DNA of 64,000 bases from Aquisalimonas sp. 2447 (GCF_012044895.1 NZ_CP050695.1:2572501-2636500); one strand, 5' to 3'; numbered from the stretch's first letter, positions 51,438 through 59,969 are shown. A program made the numbers and translations. The notes: a model not told the origin generated them from the sequence alone.

Positions 51438-53251
51438 GCGGGCGCTTCTCCCGGTCGCAGCCATTGGACCAGTGCTGTCACTGTCTCGTAATCGCTTACG
51501 ACCTCTGCGAAAGGCTGGCCCCCAAGCCGTTGGCGGTACCGGGCCCACGTGCTGATGTCCTTGGGTCCGGTCAGGCCCAGGTGGTGTTCGATGTCTCCGC
51601 CTGTCCAGAGCCAGACCTCGTGATGGCGGAGTTTTCGGTGCAGGTTCTTCGCCACGGGAACGGCATCCGGAGTGGCGGCCCACTCCCGGAAAACGACAGC
51701 CGGTTTCTTGTTGCCCGCCGGGTTGTCCTTGTTGGAGCGCGGGCGGCCGTTGCCGTCGAGAGTAATGGCGGGGTCGTTATTCGCCATGGCCCGGATTTGG
51801 CTGAGGCATTCGCGCAGATCTTCGTCATCTCTCGCGATCAGGCCGTGCTGTACCGCCTGGTTTGCGGCGAAATCCAGGTCTGCCGGCGCACGCACTTCGA
51901 TGGCCAGCTCCCGAAAGACTCTAAGCGATTCGGGCAAACCCCCGGCGCCACCCAACCCAAGGATGGCCAGGCCATCGTCGGCGGGCTTTCGCCCCGTGAC
52001 GGCTTTGTAGATGAAGGGGAGCAGGTAGCGCTCGGTGGGGCCTTCGGCGATGAGCACGCGATCGCTGAACAGCCAGTGGTTGGCGTTCTCCAGGGAAAAA
52101 AGGGCGTGCAGGCGCTTGTTCTCGTCCTGTACACGCTGCTCCAGGGCCTCGTGAGCCGTGGGCATGATGCGGGTTTCCGAGGTTTCGGGATTGTTGCGGA
52201 CGATGCGGGTGCTGGCTGCGGCCTCGCGGTCCACCATGACCGGGGAATGCGTGGCGAACACGACCTGATAGCCGTGGTGAGAGAGGCTGTCCAGCGCGGC
52301 ACGCACCTGCTCGATGGCCTGCGGGTGGAGGAACAGTTCGGGCTCTTCGATCAGCAGTAGCCGGCGCTGGGCCGTGGTCTGCTCGTCCGCGCGGACGTCG
52401 GCGAGGTAGCGGAGGAGTGCCATCTGGATGCTGCGCTGGGCGCCGTGCCCCAGTGGGGTGAAGTCGCGGACTGCGCCATCGCGGCCCTGTTCACTTACCT
52501 TAATAGTGCCCTTGCCGAAGAGATCTTGGACGCTGGGCACTGGGATATCTAAGGTGGAGCTGAATGCCCGGGAAGAAGGGGCGAAGGGCCGCGGTGGCTT
52601 CGTCATCGAAGCGGTTGAGTTCTGCGGCACGCGAGGTGCCGGTGGCCGTGAGCTTGTCGCGTAGTGGCGCCAGGGCCTGTTCCAGCTCGGCACCGTGGCT
52701 GGCCTCGGCGGGACCGGTGAACAGGGCCAGCAGTTTGCCGATGGTGGAGGTGTTTTCGCCTTGGTGGCGTCTTCGGCCGCGTCCTCCATGGCCCCGATGC
52801 TGATGGGCTCTGGGAACAACGCCTTCAGTGCATTATCAATCCCGCTGGGATTGGGCTTCCAAGCAGCATCACTGTCGTCTTCGGCGTTCGGATCGCGCAC
52901 TTCCAGCAGGATTTCGGCCTTCTTCGCGCCGGGAGAATGCTGTGTACGCCGCACATGGAGTTGCCCGTCCTGAATGTACGGCTCGATCTTGGTTCGGTGC
53001 TTGTCCGCGATTCTGGCCAGGTGCTCGCCGTCCAGGCCCGTGAGCGTGCCTTCCACCGTTACCGGGCTGTCCGTATCGTGAAAGTCGGTCTGTCGCAGAG
53101 AGGTGGACGTCGTGAACCATTCGATTGCAGCCAGCACGTTGGATTTGCCGGCGTTGTTGTAGCCCACGATGGGGGTGCAATCGCCGAGCGCGAGCGCAAC
53201 ATCGCGGCACGAGCGGAAGTTCTGGATCCGGATATGGGCAAGGTGATGCAT
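51434..53251 (-). CDS. OLD-family ATP-dependent endonuclease (ABC ATPase + TOPRIM), with internal out-of-frame segment
   Basis: 605 residues. Walker A GYNNAGKSNVLAAIEWF at about 30-46, signature region DFTPLGHGAQRSIQMALLRY, Walker B RRLLLIEEPELFLHPQ (about 296-311), then ATHSPVM. The C-terminal TOPRIM starts at VLIAEGPTERYLLPFIYKAV. Residues ~168-233 (bases ~52750-52550) look wrong: another frame gives STIGKLLALFTGPAEASHGA, ELEQALAPLRDKLTATGTSR and FFPGIQLHL. A one-base loss and a one-base gain would explain it, or sequencing error. Role: DNA nuclease in phage defence. It is coupled to wzx. Confidence 0.8.
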   Translation of the reverse strand: MHHLAHIRIQNFRSCRDVALALGDCTPIVGYNNAGKSNVLAAIEWFTTSTSLRQTDFHDTDSPVTVEGTLTGLDGEHLARIADKHRTKIEPYIQDGQLHVRRTQHSPGAKKAEILLEVRDPNAEDDSDAAWKPNPSGIDNALKALFPEPISIGAMEDAAEDATKAKTPPPSANCWPCSPVPPRPATVPSWNRPWRHYATSSRPPAPRVPQNSTASMTKPPRPFAPSSRAFSSTLDIPVPSVQDLFGKGTIKVSEQGRDGAVRDFTPLGHGAQRSIQMALLRYLADVRADEQTTAQRRLLLIEEPELFLHPQAIEQVRAALDSLSHHGYQVVFATHSPVMVDREAAASTRIVRNNPETSETRIMPTAHEALEQRVQDENKRLHALFSLENANHWLFSDRVLIAEGPTERYLLPFIYKAVTGRKPADDGLAILGLGGAGGLPESLRVFRELAIEVRAPADLDFAANQAVQHGLIARDDEDLRECLSQIRAMANNDPAITLDGNGRPRSNKDNPAGNKKPAVVFREWAATPDAVPVAKNLHRKLRHHEVWLWTGGDIEHHLGLTGPKDISTWARYRQRLGGQPFAEVVSDYETVTALVQWLRPGEAPA

Positions 53252-53257
53252 TGCGCG

Positions 53258-53596
53258 CTACCGACTCCCTGGCATTCGTTCAAGGCGCGCTGCGTGCGGC
53301 CCCGCCCGCCACGATGTGGCCTCGATACCGTTATGGGCAGACCTCTGTGGGCGGCGCATCTCGGTGAAGCGGTTCATCGCGTAGTGCGTGAGCGAGCGGA
53401 AGAAGGCGGAGAACAGGATGAGTCCGAAGGCGGCCGCGCTCAGCGCGAGGATGAAGGCATCGCGGAAAGTTCGTAGGTGATGTTGCAAAATTGCAATGTT
53501 TGGGATGTCAGGAAAATGGGCCGATTTTTCTGCGACGCGGCGGAATATTCTGGCTATGAGACAAGAACTGCAACGAGTGAGACAAAACCGAGACAC
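53258..53596 (-). CDS. Possible small membrane protein
   Basis: A frame just upstream of the OLD-family gene contains RDAFILALSAAAFGLILFSA followed by FFRSLTHYAMNRFTEMRRP, one clear membrane helix with a basic tail. N-terminal part and start are uncertain. It could be a leftover of a larger gene. Low support. Confidence 0.25.
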   Translation of the reverse strand: MSRFCLTRCSSCLIARIFRRVAEKSAHFPDIPNIAILQHHLRTFRDAFILALSAAAFGLILFSAFFRSLTHYAMNRFTEMRRPQRSAHNGIEATSWRAGPHAARLERMPGSR

Positions 53597-53681
53597 GCGA
53601 AACCGCCTTATGGCGCGGCTTTCAGGCGGTTTTCAGCTCTGTGACGAATATTCCCGTGCTATCCACCATCGCTTCTTTGAT

Positions 53682-53906
53682 TCACGCGACGTGCATAACG
53701 GGATGGTCGGCGCGACGCGCGGCAAACTGAAGTGCCGCGGTAATGTCCTCCATCTCCAGATACGGGTAGTCCTCGAGGATTTCGTCACGGCTTGCCCCGG
53801 CTGCCAGTAGGTCGAGGATATCCGTCACTCGCATAGGCATGCCGCGAATGCATGGGCGCCCACCGCATAGTTCCGGGTCGAAAGTGATTCGGTGAAGCTC
53901 GCTCAT
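53682..53906 (-). CDS. DUF433 protein (VapB45-like antitoxin), orphan
   Basis: 74 residues from ATG 53906. RITFDPELCGGRPCIRGMPM, RVTDILDLLAAGASRDEILE and YPYLEMEDITAALQFAARRA are the DUF433 signature (FDP..CGG.P.I.G). DUF433 proteins pair with DUF5615 PIN-like toxins encoded just downstream. None is found here, so it is another antitoxin without a toxin. Confidence 0.88.
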   Translation of the reverse strand: MSELHRITFDPELCGGRPCIRGMPMRVTDILDLLAAGASRDEILEDYPYLEMEDITAALQFAARRADHPVMHVA

Positions 53907-54031
53907 AGAGTGCCTAGCCCGGCATGTGAAGCCGTTCGTGAATACCACCGTCTACTATAGCGCCGTCAACTGCCAATGTTGAGCGTACTGGCACGCTCGT
54001 TCACGTTGCACGTCGGCGGCCCAGGAGGCTC

Positions 54032-54055
54032 ATCGGTGCATCGAGATGCACCCTA
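54032..54055. repeat. GGTGCATCGAGATGCACC palindrome
   Basis: 18-bp perfect palindrome at the 3' end of the MarR-type regulator gene, same family as 7531-7548 and 54511-54536. Confidence 0.7.
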
Positions 54056-54370
54056 CTCGCCGAGTTCCTTTTGAAGGGTGGCGATTTCTTCGCGGATGGC
54101 CTCGTATTCGGCCTTGCGTCTTGCGAGATAGCGGCGGGTGACGCGCATTTTCTCGGTGACGCCGGCCGGGGTGAGTTTGTAGAGATACGCGAGTTTGTTG
54201 TCGCTGCGGCGGAAGTTTTCCGCCTTGACCAGGCCCTTGTCCGCCAGCCCCCGAAGCAGGTAGTTCATCTTGCCCACTGAGACGCCGGCCGCTTCTGCGA
54301 GCTGGCGCTGGCTCATGTGGGGGTTGGCTTCGAGGAGCTTGAGGAGCTGGTAGTGGGTGTGGTCAGACAA
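54053..54370 (-). CDS. MarR-family EPS-associated transcriptional regulator
   Basis: 105 residues. HTHYQLLKLLEANPHMSQRQ, LAEAAGVSVGKMNYLLRGLA, DKGLVKAENFRRSDNKLAYL and a C-terminal coiled coil (TEKMRVTRRYLARRKAEYEA) match the winged-helix regulator family consistently found in EPS clusters. Likely controls cluster transcription. Two palindromes flank the gene. Confidence 0.9.
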   Translation of the reverse strand: MSDHTHYQLLKLLEANPHMSQRQLAEAAGVSVGKMNYLLRGLADKGLVKAENFRRSDNKLAYLYKLTPAGVTEKMRVTRRYLARRKAEYEAIREEIATLQKELGE

Positions 54371-54510
54371 AATGTTTGGGCACGCTACCGCCGGGGATGG
54401 ACCTATAGGTTTGGTTCATCCCCGGCATGTGTTCATTTGTTGAACGCGGTGTATTGGAGCATGATACTGCGGCGTTACGCAATGTGTCGCCGTTTTGAAC
54501 GCGGCGTATG

Positions 54511-54536
54511 AGCGGTGCATCGAGATGCACCCTACG
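54511..54536. repeat. GGTGCATCGAGATGCACC palindrome
   Basis: Second copy, overlapping the stop of wzz1, identical in core to the copy at 54032. The region between (54371-54510) holds the regulator's promoter; nothing else seen. Confidence 0.7.
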
Positions 54537-55902
54537 ATTGCCTTCGGTAACGGCGGGCGTTGGTGACGAACTCCCAGAAGAAGGCGCTGAAGAGGCCGAG
54601 CATGCCGCCGAGGACGATGGCCAGGGCCAGGATGAGACTGCGGCCGGTGCCGGTCTGTTCGACGGAGCGGACGCTGACGAAGTTGGCCGAGGTGACGACG
54701 ATGTCGTCCATCTGTGCATCGATATCCCGGATGTCGCGCTCCTTCCCCCGACGCTCCTGCTGGAGATCGGCTTCCAGGCGGGCCAGTGCGGTTTCCTGTT
54801 CGCTGATGGTGCGTTGCTGAGAGGCAATCCGGCGCTCGAACCGACTTTCCAGGTTCTCCAACTCGATGCGCAGTTCCGTGAGTTCGTCTTGGATGCCCTC
54901 GCGGTCGCGACGGATGTCTTCAAGGTCGGTGCGCAGTTCGTCGCGTTGACGGGGAAGCTCGAAGTTGTACTGGTCCTCCAGACCGTCCAGCCGGCCCTGG
55001 ACGTGATCAAGCTCGGTGGTACCCAGGAACAGGGCCATGGTCGGGTCACTGCCGCCGTTGCTCATGAGCTGGGTGCGGTTGCGGCGCAGGTCGGCCAGAA
55101 GCTCTTCCGTGGCCTCGATGCGCCGTTGCAGGATCTCGCCGCGCTGGTCCAGGCGTTCCAGCTCTGATGCGGCGACTTCACGTTCCTCGGCGAGCGCCTC
55201 CAGCCGTCGTTCGCGTTCTCGACGGCCGGCTTCCAGGCTTTCGCGGGTCTCTTCGCGCTCTTCCTCCAGTTCGCTGATGCGCTCTTCGGCACTCGCGATG
55301 CGTTGTTGCAAATCCTCGCGACGGGAGGCCACCACGCGCTCATCGGTAAGGTATTCGAGTTCGTCCTCAAGGCCTTCTTTTTCCAGTTGCAGGCGGTTGA
55401 GCCGGGAGTCGGCGACTCGCCTGTGCGCCTCCTGGAGGCGCTCGCTGACTTGCGTGTGCAGTTCCTCGATATCGTCGGCGCGCTCGGTTGCCCCTTCCGT
55501 GGAGAGCACAATCAGTGAACTTTCTTCGCCGCCGCCGATGCTGATGCGGGGCACACTCTCCATTTCACCCGAGAGTTCCGCGCGGGCAGCCGGGATGATG
55601 GACTCGCGGAGGCGGTTGCGGGTCTCGTTGGGTGTCTCCACCAGGGAGTCCGCGGAGCCGAGGGTGCCAATCTCCAGGCCGGTGCGGAACTGGTAGGTGG
55701 CCTCCTGGTTGAGGGCGTAGACCAAAGCCAGTCCGACCACGACCAGGAAAACGCCGACGATGACGTACCAGCGGCGCTCGAGGACGTTCCAGAGATCATA
55801 GAGGCTGATCTCGTCGTCGGCGGTGTAGCGCTCCGGGAAATCTGCGTCCTGGCGGCTGGGGTAGTTGCGGCCGTTGTTGGGATCGTTGTTGGAGTCGTCC
55901 AT
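54532..55902 (-). CDS. wzz: Wzz-type chain-length determinant with long coiled coil
   Basis: 456 residues. Cytoplasmic ADDEISLYDLWNVLERRWYV, membrane helix ~44-64, long periplasmic coiled coil (about 150-410, rich in Glu/Arg heptads), C-terminal helix (ILALAIVLGGMLGLFSAFFW) ending EFVTNARRYRRQS. No tyrosine kinase domain. Controls the polymer length made by Wzy. The coiled coil is longer than in most Wzz proteins. Confidence 0.92.
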   Translation of the reverse strand: MDDSNNDPNNGRNYPSRQDADFPERYTADDEISLYDLWNVLERRWYVIVGVFLVVVGLALVYALNQEATYQFRTGLEIGTLGSADSLVETPNETRNRLRESIIPAARAELSGEMESVPRISIGGGEESSLIVLSTEGATERADDIEELHTQVSERLQEAHRRVADSRLNRLQLEKEGLEDELEYLTDERVVASRREDLQQRIASAEERISELEEEREETRESLEAGRRERERRLEALAEEREVAASELERLDQRGEILQRRIEATEELLADLRRNRTQLMSNGGSDPTMALFLGTTELDHVQGRLDGLEDQYNFELPRQRDELRTDLEDIRRDREGIQDELTELRIELENLESRFERRIASQQRTISEQETALARLEADLQQERRGKERDIRDIDAQMDDIVVTSANFVSVRSVEQTGTGRSLILALAIVLGGMLGLFSAFFWEFVTNARRYRRQS

Positions 55903-56198
55903 AGAGTCCCTGTGTGGCGTTGTTCCATCAGTGTTTCGATCACGCTACCGCCTGGGGTGTTGCTCCCCATTGGCGGTCAGGATCGGTATGTATCGGGGTG
56001 CTCGATCACAGGCGGTCGCCGCTTTGGTCAGCGGTCGGCAGGGAGGCGCCCGTTCATTGGTTGAGCAGCGGGTGAGCATTACAACGCAACAGACTGATCG
56101 GTGCAATGCAGAGCGTGTGCGCGAGTTCGCAATTTCGGAAATTAGCCGGCGAGCGGGTGAAACGCTCACCGTGTTCACACCGTCGCGGGGATGGCGTG
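55903..56198. other. Intergenic region between the two wzz genes
   Basis: Almost 300 bases with no supported gene. Low-similarity open frames only. May contain the promoter for wzz1. Confidence 0.35.
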
Positions 56199-57104
56199 CT
56201 AAGTGCTGGTGCGGGATCGCCGGGCGTTGCAGACGAACTCCCAGAGGAAGGCGCTGAACAGGCCCAGCATGCCGGCCAGGACAACGGTGAGAGCCATGAT
56301 CAAGGTGCGGCCGGGGCCTGAGGGGGTCTCGGATTCGCTGGCGAGGAATCTTTGCTCGGTACCATGACTGGTTGCACGAATGGACTCGATCGCCGAGTCG
56401 GCGTCAACCCGCCGACTCCGCAGTTCGGCCAGTTCACGGCGGATGTCACCCGATTGCTGGGCAACAACGAGGCTGCCGACTCCATCCGCTCCGTCAAGGC
56501 GGTTGTTCAGGCTTGCAAGTTCGCTGGCCAATACGTCGATCTGCTCCTCGAGCATGGTTCTGCGGTTCTCGTAGGGCCGGATCAGGGCGGACAGGTGTCG
56601 CTCGTAGTCACCGCCCTCTATACGCTCGGACAAGGACTCGATGACGGCTTCGTGGAGGCGCGCCACCCGTTCGGCACGCTCGGGCGTGCTGCTGGATTGC
56701 AGGACCAGGCTGTGTTCAGCACCGCGCTCACGCACCTCCACGCGCGGGCCACGATCTTCATCGCTGAATAGACGTTCGCGCTGCTCCGGGATGACGACAT
56801 CTTCCAGAGCGGCGATCGCGGATTGCCGGGAGACAACGACATTCAGCCCTTTGTCCGGATCGTAGGCGCGCGGGAGGTCCAGACCCGAGCGGTACTGATA
56901 CTCCGACGGCTGCATCAGCGCATAGGCCAGGCCCGCAAGCGTGACCAACGCTCCGACCCCAATCAGCACGGGTAACCGGCGAACGAGGACGTCCCAGAGG
57001 TCGTAGAGGCTGATCTCGTCGTCGGTCGCGCGGCGTTCGGAGAACCCGGCTTCACGCCGGCTAGGGTAATTGTCGGTTCCCGGGGCGTTGTCGTCGTGAC
57101 GCAT
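56199..57104 (-). CDS. wzz: Wzz-type chain-length determinant, shorter paralogue
   Basis: 301 residues from ATG 57104. TDDEISLYDLWDVLVRRLPV and the C-terminal LIMALTVVLAGMLGLFSAFL, then WEFVCNARRSR, are very close to wzz1, but the periplasmic part is shorter and different (VVSRQSAIAALEDVVIPEQR...). Looks like a duplication with a diverged middle. First gene of the minus-strand cluster. Confidence 0.9.
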   Translation of the reverse strand: MRHDDNAPGTDNYPSRREAGFSERRATDDEISLYDLWDVLVRRLPVLIGVGALVTLAGLAYALMQPSEYQYRSGLDLPRAYDPDKGLNVVVSRQSAIAALEDVVIPEQRERLFSDEDRGPRVEVRERGAEHSLVLQSSSTPERAERVARLHEAVIESLSERIEGGDYERHLSALIRPYENRRTMLEEQIDVLASELASLNNRLDGADGVGSLVVAQQSGDIRRELAELRSRRVDADSAIESIRATSHGTEQRFLASESETPSGPGRTLIMALTVVLAGMLGLFSAFLWEFVCNARRSRTST

Positions 57105-57304
57105 GAGGGCTCTCTGTAATATCACCGAAGGCGGGGGCAACGATTGCCGCAGTGCGGCATTGGTATGACACGCCAGCCGGTTTTGCTCCGCAACACGTTG
57201 CCTGTTTGCGACGCCACGTTGCAGGAAAAGTGTAGTTCGGGTCAGTGCGGTTTGCGGGTTTTAGGGGGGCGGTCTAGCTCTCACAAAAATCGCTCGGCGC
57301 TGCC
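57105..57304. promoter_or_regulatory. Upstream region of the polysaccharide cluster
   Basis: Non-coding; should hold the main promoter of the cluster (reading leftward). I do not find an ops/JUMPstart-like GGCGGTAG element. GTTTTAGGGGGGCGGTCTAG at 57259-57278 is a GC-rich oddity. Confidence 0.4.
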
Positions 57305-57420
57305 CTAGCGCACTTGGTTGCCGAGGAATTCACTCTCCGAGTATTGCGTGCGCGATGTGCTCAAGGATCCCGATGTACTCCTGGAGCATCTCGAGGCGCC
57401 TGCGAATGACTTCAGGCCTG
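57305..57420 (-). pseudogene. hepT: hepT fragment (HEPN toxin N-terminus)
   Basis: Directly after the MNT gene, GTG at about 57419 starts VVRPEVIRRRLEMLQEYIGI followed by LEHIAHA, typical of DUF86/HEPN toxins. A frame change follows, with QYSESEFLGNQVR in another frame and then a stop. Only ~40 of ~140 residues remain and the RX4-6H motif is gone. Confidence 0.75.
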
Positions 57421-57822
57421 ACCACGGGTCAACCGCTCCCGCAGCGCCTGGCGCTGCATGCGAGGATAGGGCTCGAAATCGAAGTACTCGCGGAGGACAC
57501 GCGAGTAATAGCTCCCGCGGTCGAACTCCGGTGTGGCGTAGACAAGGCAATTCGGACGCACTGCCTCAAAGCGCAGCGCCGTATCAGCACCATCCAGGAT
57601 AACGATATCAACGTTGTCCAGCCCGGCACGGGTCAGGTCAGTCAGTAGATCAAGCTTGTGATGGGCCAGCCGCTCCCGCGGTCCGACCAGAGCCAGGTCG
57701 ATATCGCTTTCCGCCGTCGCCCTGCCTTCGGCCTGGGAGCCGAAAAGAAACGCCGCCTGAACCTCCGGGTACTTCTGGAGGACCGGATCGAGGCGCGCTT
57801 TGATCTCCTTGGCGGGGTGCAT
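57412..57822 (-). CDS. mntA: MNT-type nucleotidyltransferase antitoxin
   Basis: 136 residues from ATG 57822. FLFGSQAEGRATAESDIDLA is the nucleotidyltransferase motif, then LTRAGLDNVDIVILDGADTA and the C-terminal YSRVLREYFDFEPYPRMQRQ. Intact, while its HEPN partner downstream is reduced to a fragment. Confidence 0.9.
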   Translation of the reverse strand: MHPAKEIKARLDPVLQKYPEVQAAFLFGSQAEGRATAESDIDLALVGPRERLAHHKLDLLTDLTRAGLDNVDIVILDGADTALRFEAVRPNCLVYATPEFDRGSYYSRVLREYFDFEPYPRMQRQALRERLTRGQA

Positions 57823-57867
57823 GGCGACCGGGGCCTCTGCTCGTAAGAACGTCAAGGTAGCCTAACA

Positions 57868-58191
57868 TAGCGCCGCGTGGCCGTTGGCCGGGTGCGGCAG
57901 CAGGAAATCCTCGGTATCGACCAGCAGACGCGAGACAAGGCCGTCGTAGGCGCGGCGATCCCGGCAGAACAGGCAAACTCCGTGACGCAGCGCTTCCCGG
58001 AGCACGGGAACGCCCGCGGTGCGGAGGTCAACCAGGTCCACGGGGCGCCCGGTGCATTGGCCCAGGGCATGGATCAATGCACGACGCCTGTCGGCGGAAA
58101 GCGGGTGGGCACACAGCACGCCAGCATCGAGATCACTCTCGGGGGTGGCGGTCCTGGCCGCGCGGCGCCGTGGCTGCCGGGGTGGCGTCAC
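57868..58191 (-). pseudogene. MNT nucleotidyltransferase lacking its N-terminus
   Basis: ATPESDLDAGVLCAHPLSAD, TGRPVDLVDLRTAGVPVLRE and RRAYDGLVSRLLVDTEDFLL match MNT proteins, but the GS motif upstream of the D-x-D is missing (the sequence there is REP-like), and the C-terminus ends early. A distinct sequence from both neighbouring MNT genes. Confidence 0.7.
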
Positions 58192-58211
58192 ATTCGCGAC
58201 GGGAGAGGGGT

Positions 58212-58284
58212 GTCGCGGCTTGCGCCGCTCCTACAACGTCTCAGGGGACGTCGGCGTGGCTGTGGGAGCGGCTTTAGCCGCGAT
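58212..58284. repeat. Inverted REP pair
   Basis: GTCGCGGCTTGCGCCGCTCC (58212-58231) and GGGAGCGGCTTTAGCCGCGA (58263-58282) in opposite orientation, a BIME-like arrangement. A close match including the GGCGTGGCTGT spacer recurs at 61720-61771. Confidence 0.75.
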
Positions 58285-58376
58285 GTATTCCAGCGCCTGG
58301 CAGAAACGGCCCAGACCCCGGTCCGGTAAGCCCCGTGCGGTTCCGTCGGGATTTACACAAAGGATCCTCGGGACCT

Positions 58377-58793
58377 CTACGTCAACTCCTGCCGTGCACG
58401 GATGCTCGCTGCGAAGGCCAGTAAATCGTCCAGATGATTGGCGACGATATCCCGGACCGTGGCGGGGTCCACTTCCTGATAGCCGTGGACGAGAATGTTC
58501 CGGAAACCGGCCATGGCATACAGGGAACGCGCGAGATCCGGCGTGAGAATCCCTGCGCGCTCCAGGCTCTGGAACAGTGCACGATTCGTTTGCGGCTCGC
58601 CCAGGCGCTCTGACGACACCACGTGGGAGGCTGCATCCAGCGCTGCCTGAATGGCGAGCTGCAGTGTGTGCTCGACGAAGCGGGTTTCGCGCACATCCTC
58701 ACCGATCAGCTCAGGCCTTGCCAGGTCCTGAAGCTCCCGGACGCAGGTCTCGATGAACGCGAGTTTCTTGTCGAGAAGCGCCTGGTCAATCAT
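58377..58793 (-). CDS. hepT: HepT, HEPN-domain RNase toxin
   Basis: 138 residues, complete. LAFIETCVRELQDLARPELI at the N-terminus, EHTLQLAIQAALDAASHVVS, and the RX4-6H-x-Y motif in AGFRNILVHGYQEVDPATVR. Overlaps the mntA stop by 4 bases. HepT-type toxins cut tRNA or mRNA and are silenced by AMPylation by MntA. Confidence 0.92.
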   Translation of the reverse strand: MIDQALLDKKLAFIETCVRELQDLARPELIGEDVRETRFVEHTLQLAIQAALDAASHVVSSERLGEPQTNRALFQSLERAGILTPDLARSLYAMAGFRNILVHGYQEVDPATVRDIVANHLDDLLAFAASIRARQELT

Positions 58794-59188
58794 GCCGGCG
58801 TTCCTTTCCGGTACTCCTGCAGGTACGGGAGCAGGTCGAAGTAGCGGTTCCGGGCGTCGACTTCGAACGCGATCCGCTGTTCCGGGGCGGCATCCATCAA
58901 AAGCACCCCGTCACGGAGCACGCGGTGGACCAGATCCACGGGGGCGGCTTGCAGGTCGATCAGGTCCACTTCCAGCCCCAGACTTTCCTCCATGTCCGCC
59001 CTGAGACTAACCCCGGGGCCGAGCAGTTCCCTCCCCTGAGGCTGACGAAAGAGTACCGCCACATCCACATCACTGACCGGGCGGCCTTGCCCTCTGGCCC
59101 GGCTGCCGAACAGATAGGCGCACGCCACAGCATCCCGGTGTTCACCGAGGACGGCCTGCAGACGCTGAAGGAGATGCTCGTGATCCAT
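58790..59188 (-). CDS. mntA: MntA nucleotidyltransferase antitoxin
   Basis: 132 residues from ATG 59188. CAYLFGSRARGQGRPVSDVD contains GSRARG and D-x-D, followed by MEESLGLEVDLIDLQAAPVD and LRDGVLLMDAAPEQRIAFEV. Forms the only complete MNT-HEPN pair in this window. Confidence 0.92.
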   Translation of the reverse strand: MDHEHLLQRLQAVLGEHRDAVACAYLFGSRARGQGRPVSDVDVAVLFRQPQGRELLGPGVSLRADMEESLGLEVDLIDLQAAPVDLVHRVLRDGVLLMDAAPEQRIAFEVDARNRYFDLLPYLQEYRKGTPA

Positions 59189-59245
59189 GAATGTCACGCC
59201 GAAACCTGTACCCGAACAGCGTAGCATGGCGCAAGCGCCGGATGA

Positions 59246-59270
59246 GACGCGACTGACGTCGCTCCCGCGT
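59246..59270. repeat. REP-like palindrome
   Basis: GACGCGACTGACGTCGCTCC between the mntA start and the PIN gene. Related unit AGTCGCGACTGACGTCGCTC at 60023-60042. Confidence 0.6.
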
Positions 59271-59295
59271 CATCGGTGTAGTGATCGGGATCGCG

Positions 59296-59721
59296 CTATG
59301 GGAATCGGTACGTTCGTATGCCCAGATAGTCGGCAGCGCGATATAACCCATGATCCAGCGTGACCAACCGGGCGCCGCTCGCCTCGGCGCAGGCAAGTTG
59401 CAATGCGTCCAGGGTGCGCAGGGAGGTTCGCCTCATCAGTAACCAGTGCTGCGCCCGCTGGAACAGCTCGACCCCGACACCGGTGACCCGGAAGCACCCT
59501 TTCGCCACGTCATCGTGGAAGGCCGATTCCACGCGGTTGGCCTGCGGCTCGGTCAACTCGCCCGTACGCACCCAGCGCGACAGCGCCGATGCGAACTCGA
59601 CGCGGCACAGTTCGCTGATGATGACCGGCTCGCTCTGGGCAAGAAACAGCTCTTCAATCGCGAGACTGGAGACTTCTTGCCGATAGTATGGCAACAGGGC
59701 GCTGGTATCCGCATAGAGCAT
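59296..59721 (-). CDS. vapC: PIN-domain toxin (VapC family)
   Basis: 141 residues. YADTSALLPYYRQEVSSLAI, ISELCRVEFASALSRWVRTG, SLRTLDALQLACAEASGARL and VTLDHGLYRAADYLGIRTYR carry the four acidic positions. Intact; start shares its last base with the antitoxin stop. Confidence 0.92.
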   Translation of the reverse strand: MLYADTSALLPYYRQEVSSLAIEELFLAQSEPVIISELCRVEFASALSRWVRTGELTEPQANRVESAFHDDVAKGCFRVTGVGVELFQRAQHWLLMRRTSLRTLDALQLACAEASGARLVTLDHGLYRAADYLGIRTYRFP

Positions 59722-59957
59722 CAGTACCGCTCATCCTCCCGCAGCCGACGCGTGAACTCGCCGGATGATTCGTGCATGGGCGGTAACTGCTCGCGCAGTT
59801 CGGAATGGCGCTCGAAACGGACCGTTCCGCTCGTGGGCGGGATGATCCGGGCTGCGGGCTGACCACGCCGTACGATCACGACTTCCTCGCCGGCCTGCAC
59901 GCGATCCAGGATTTTCGAGATTTGTCCGCGCATGCTACGGACGTTGATGGAGATCAT
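59721..59957 (-). CDS. Phd/YefM-type antitoxin
   Basis: 78 residues from ATG 59957 (GGAGAAGG lies upstream). INVRSMRGQISKILDRVQAG and EEVVIVRRGQPAARIIPPTS give the Phd fold; the tail ends HESSGEFTRRLREDERY. Pairs with the PIN toxin. Confidence 0.9.
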   Translation of the reverse strand: MISINVRSMRGQISKILDRVQAGEEVVIVRRGQPAARIIPPTSGTVRFERHSELREQLPPMHESSGEFTRRLREDERY

Positions 59958-59969
59958 GGCCTTCTCCTT

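Noticed and set aside
57105-57304. JUMPstart/ops element upstream of the polysaccharide cluster
   Set aside because: No GGCGGTAG match in the right orientation; RfaH-type control is not supported.
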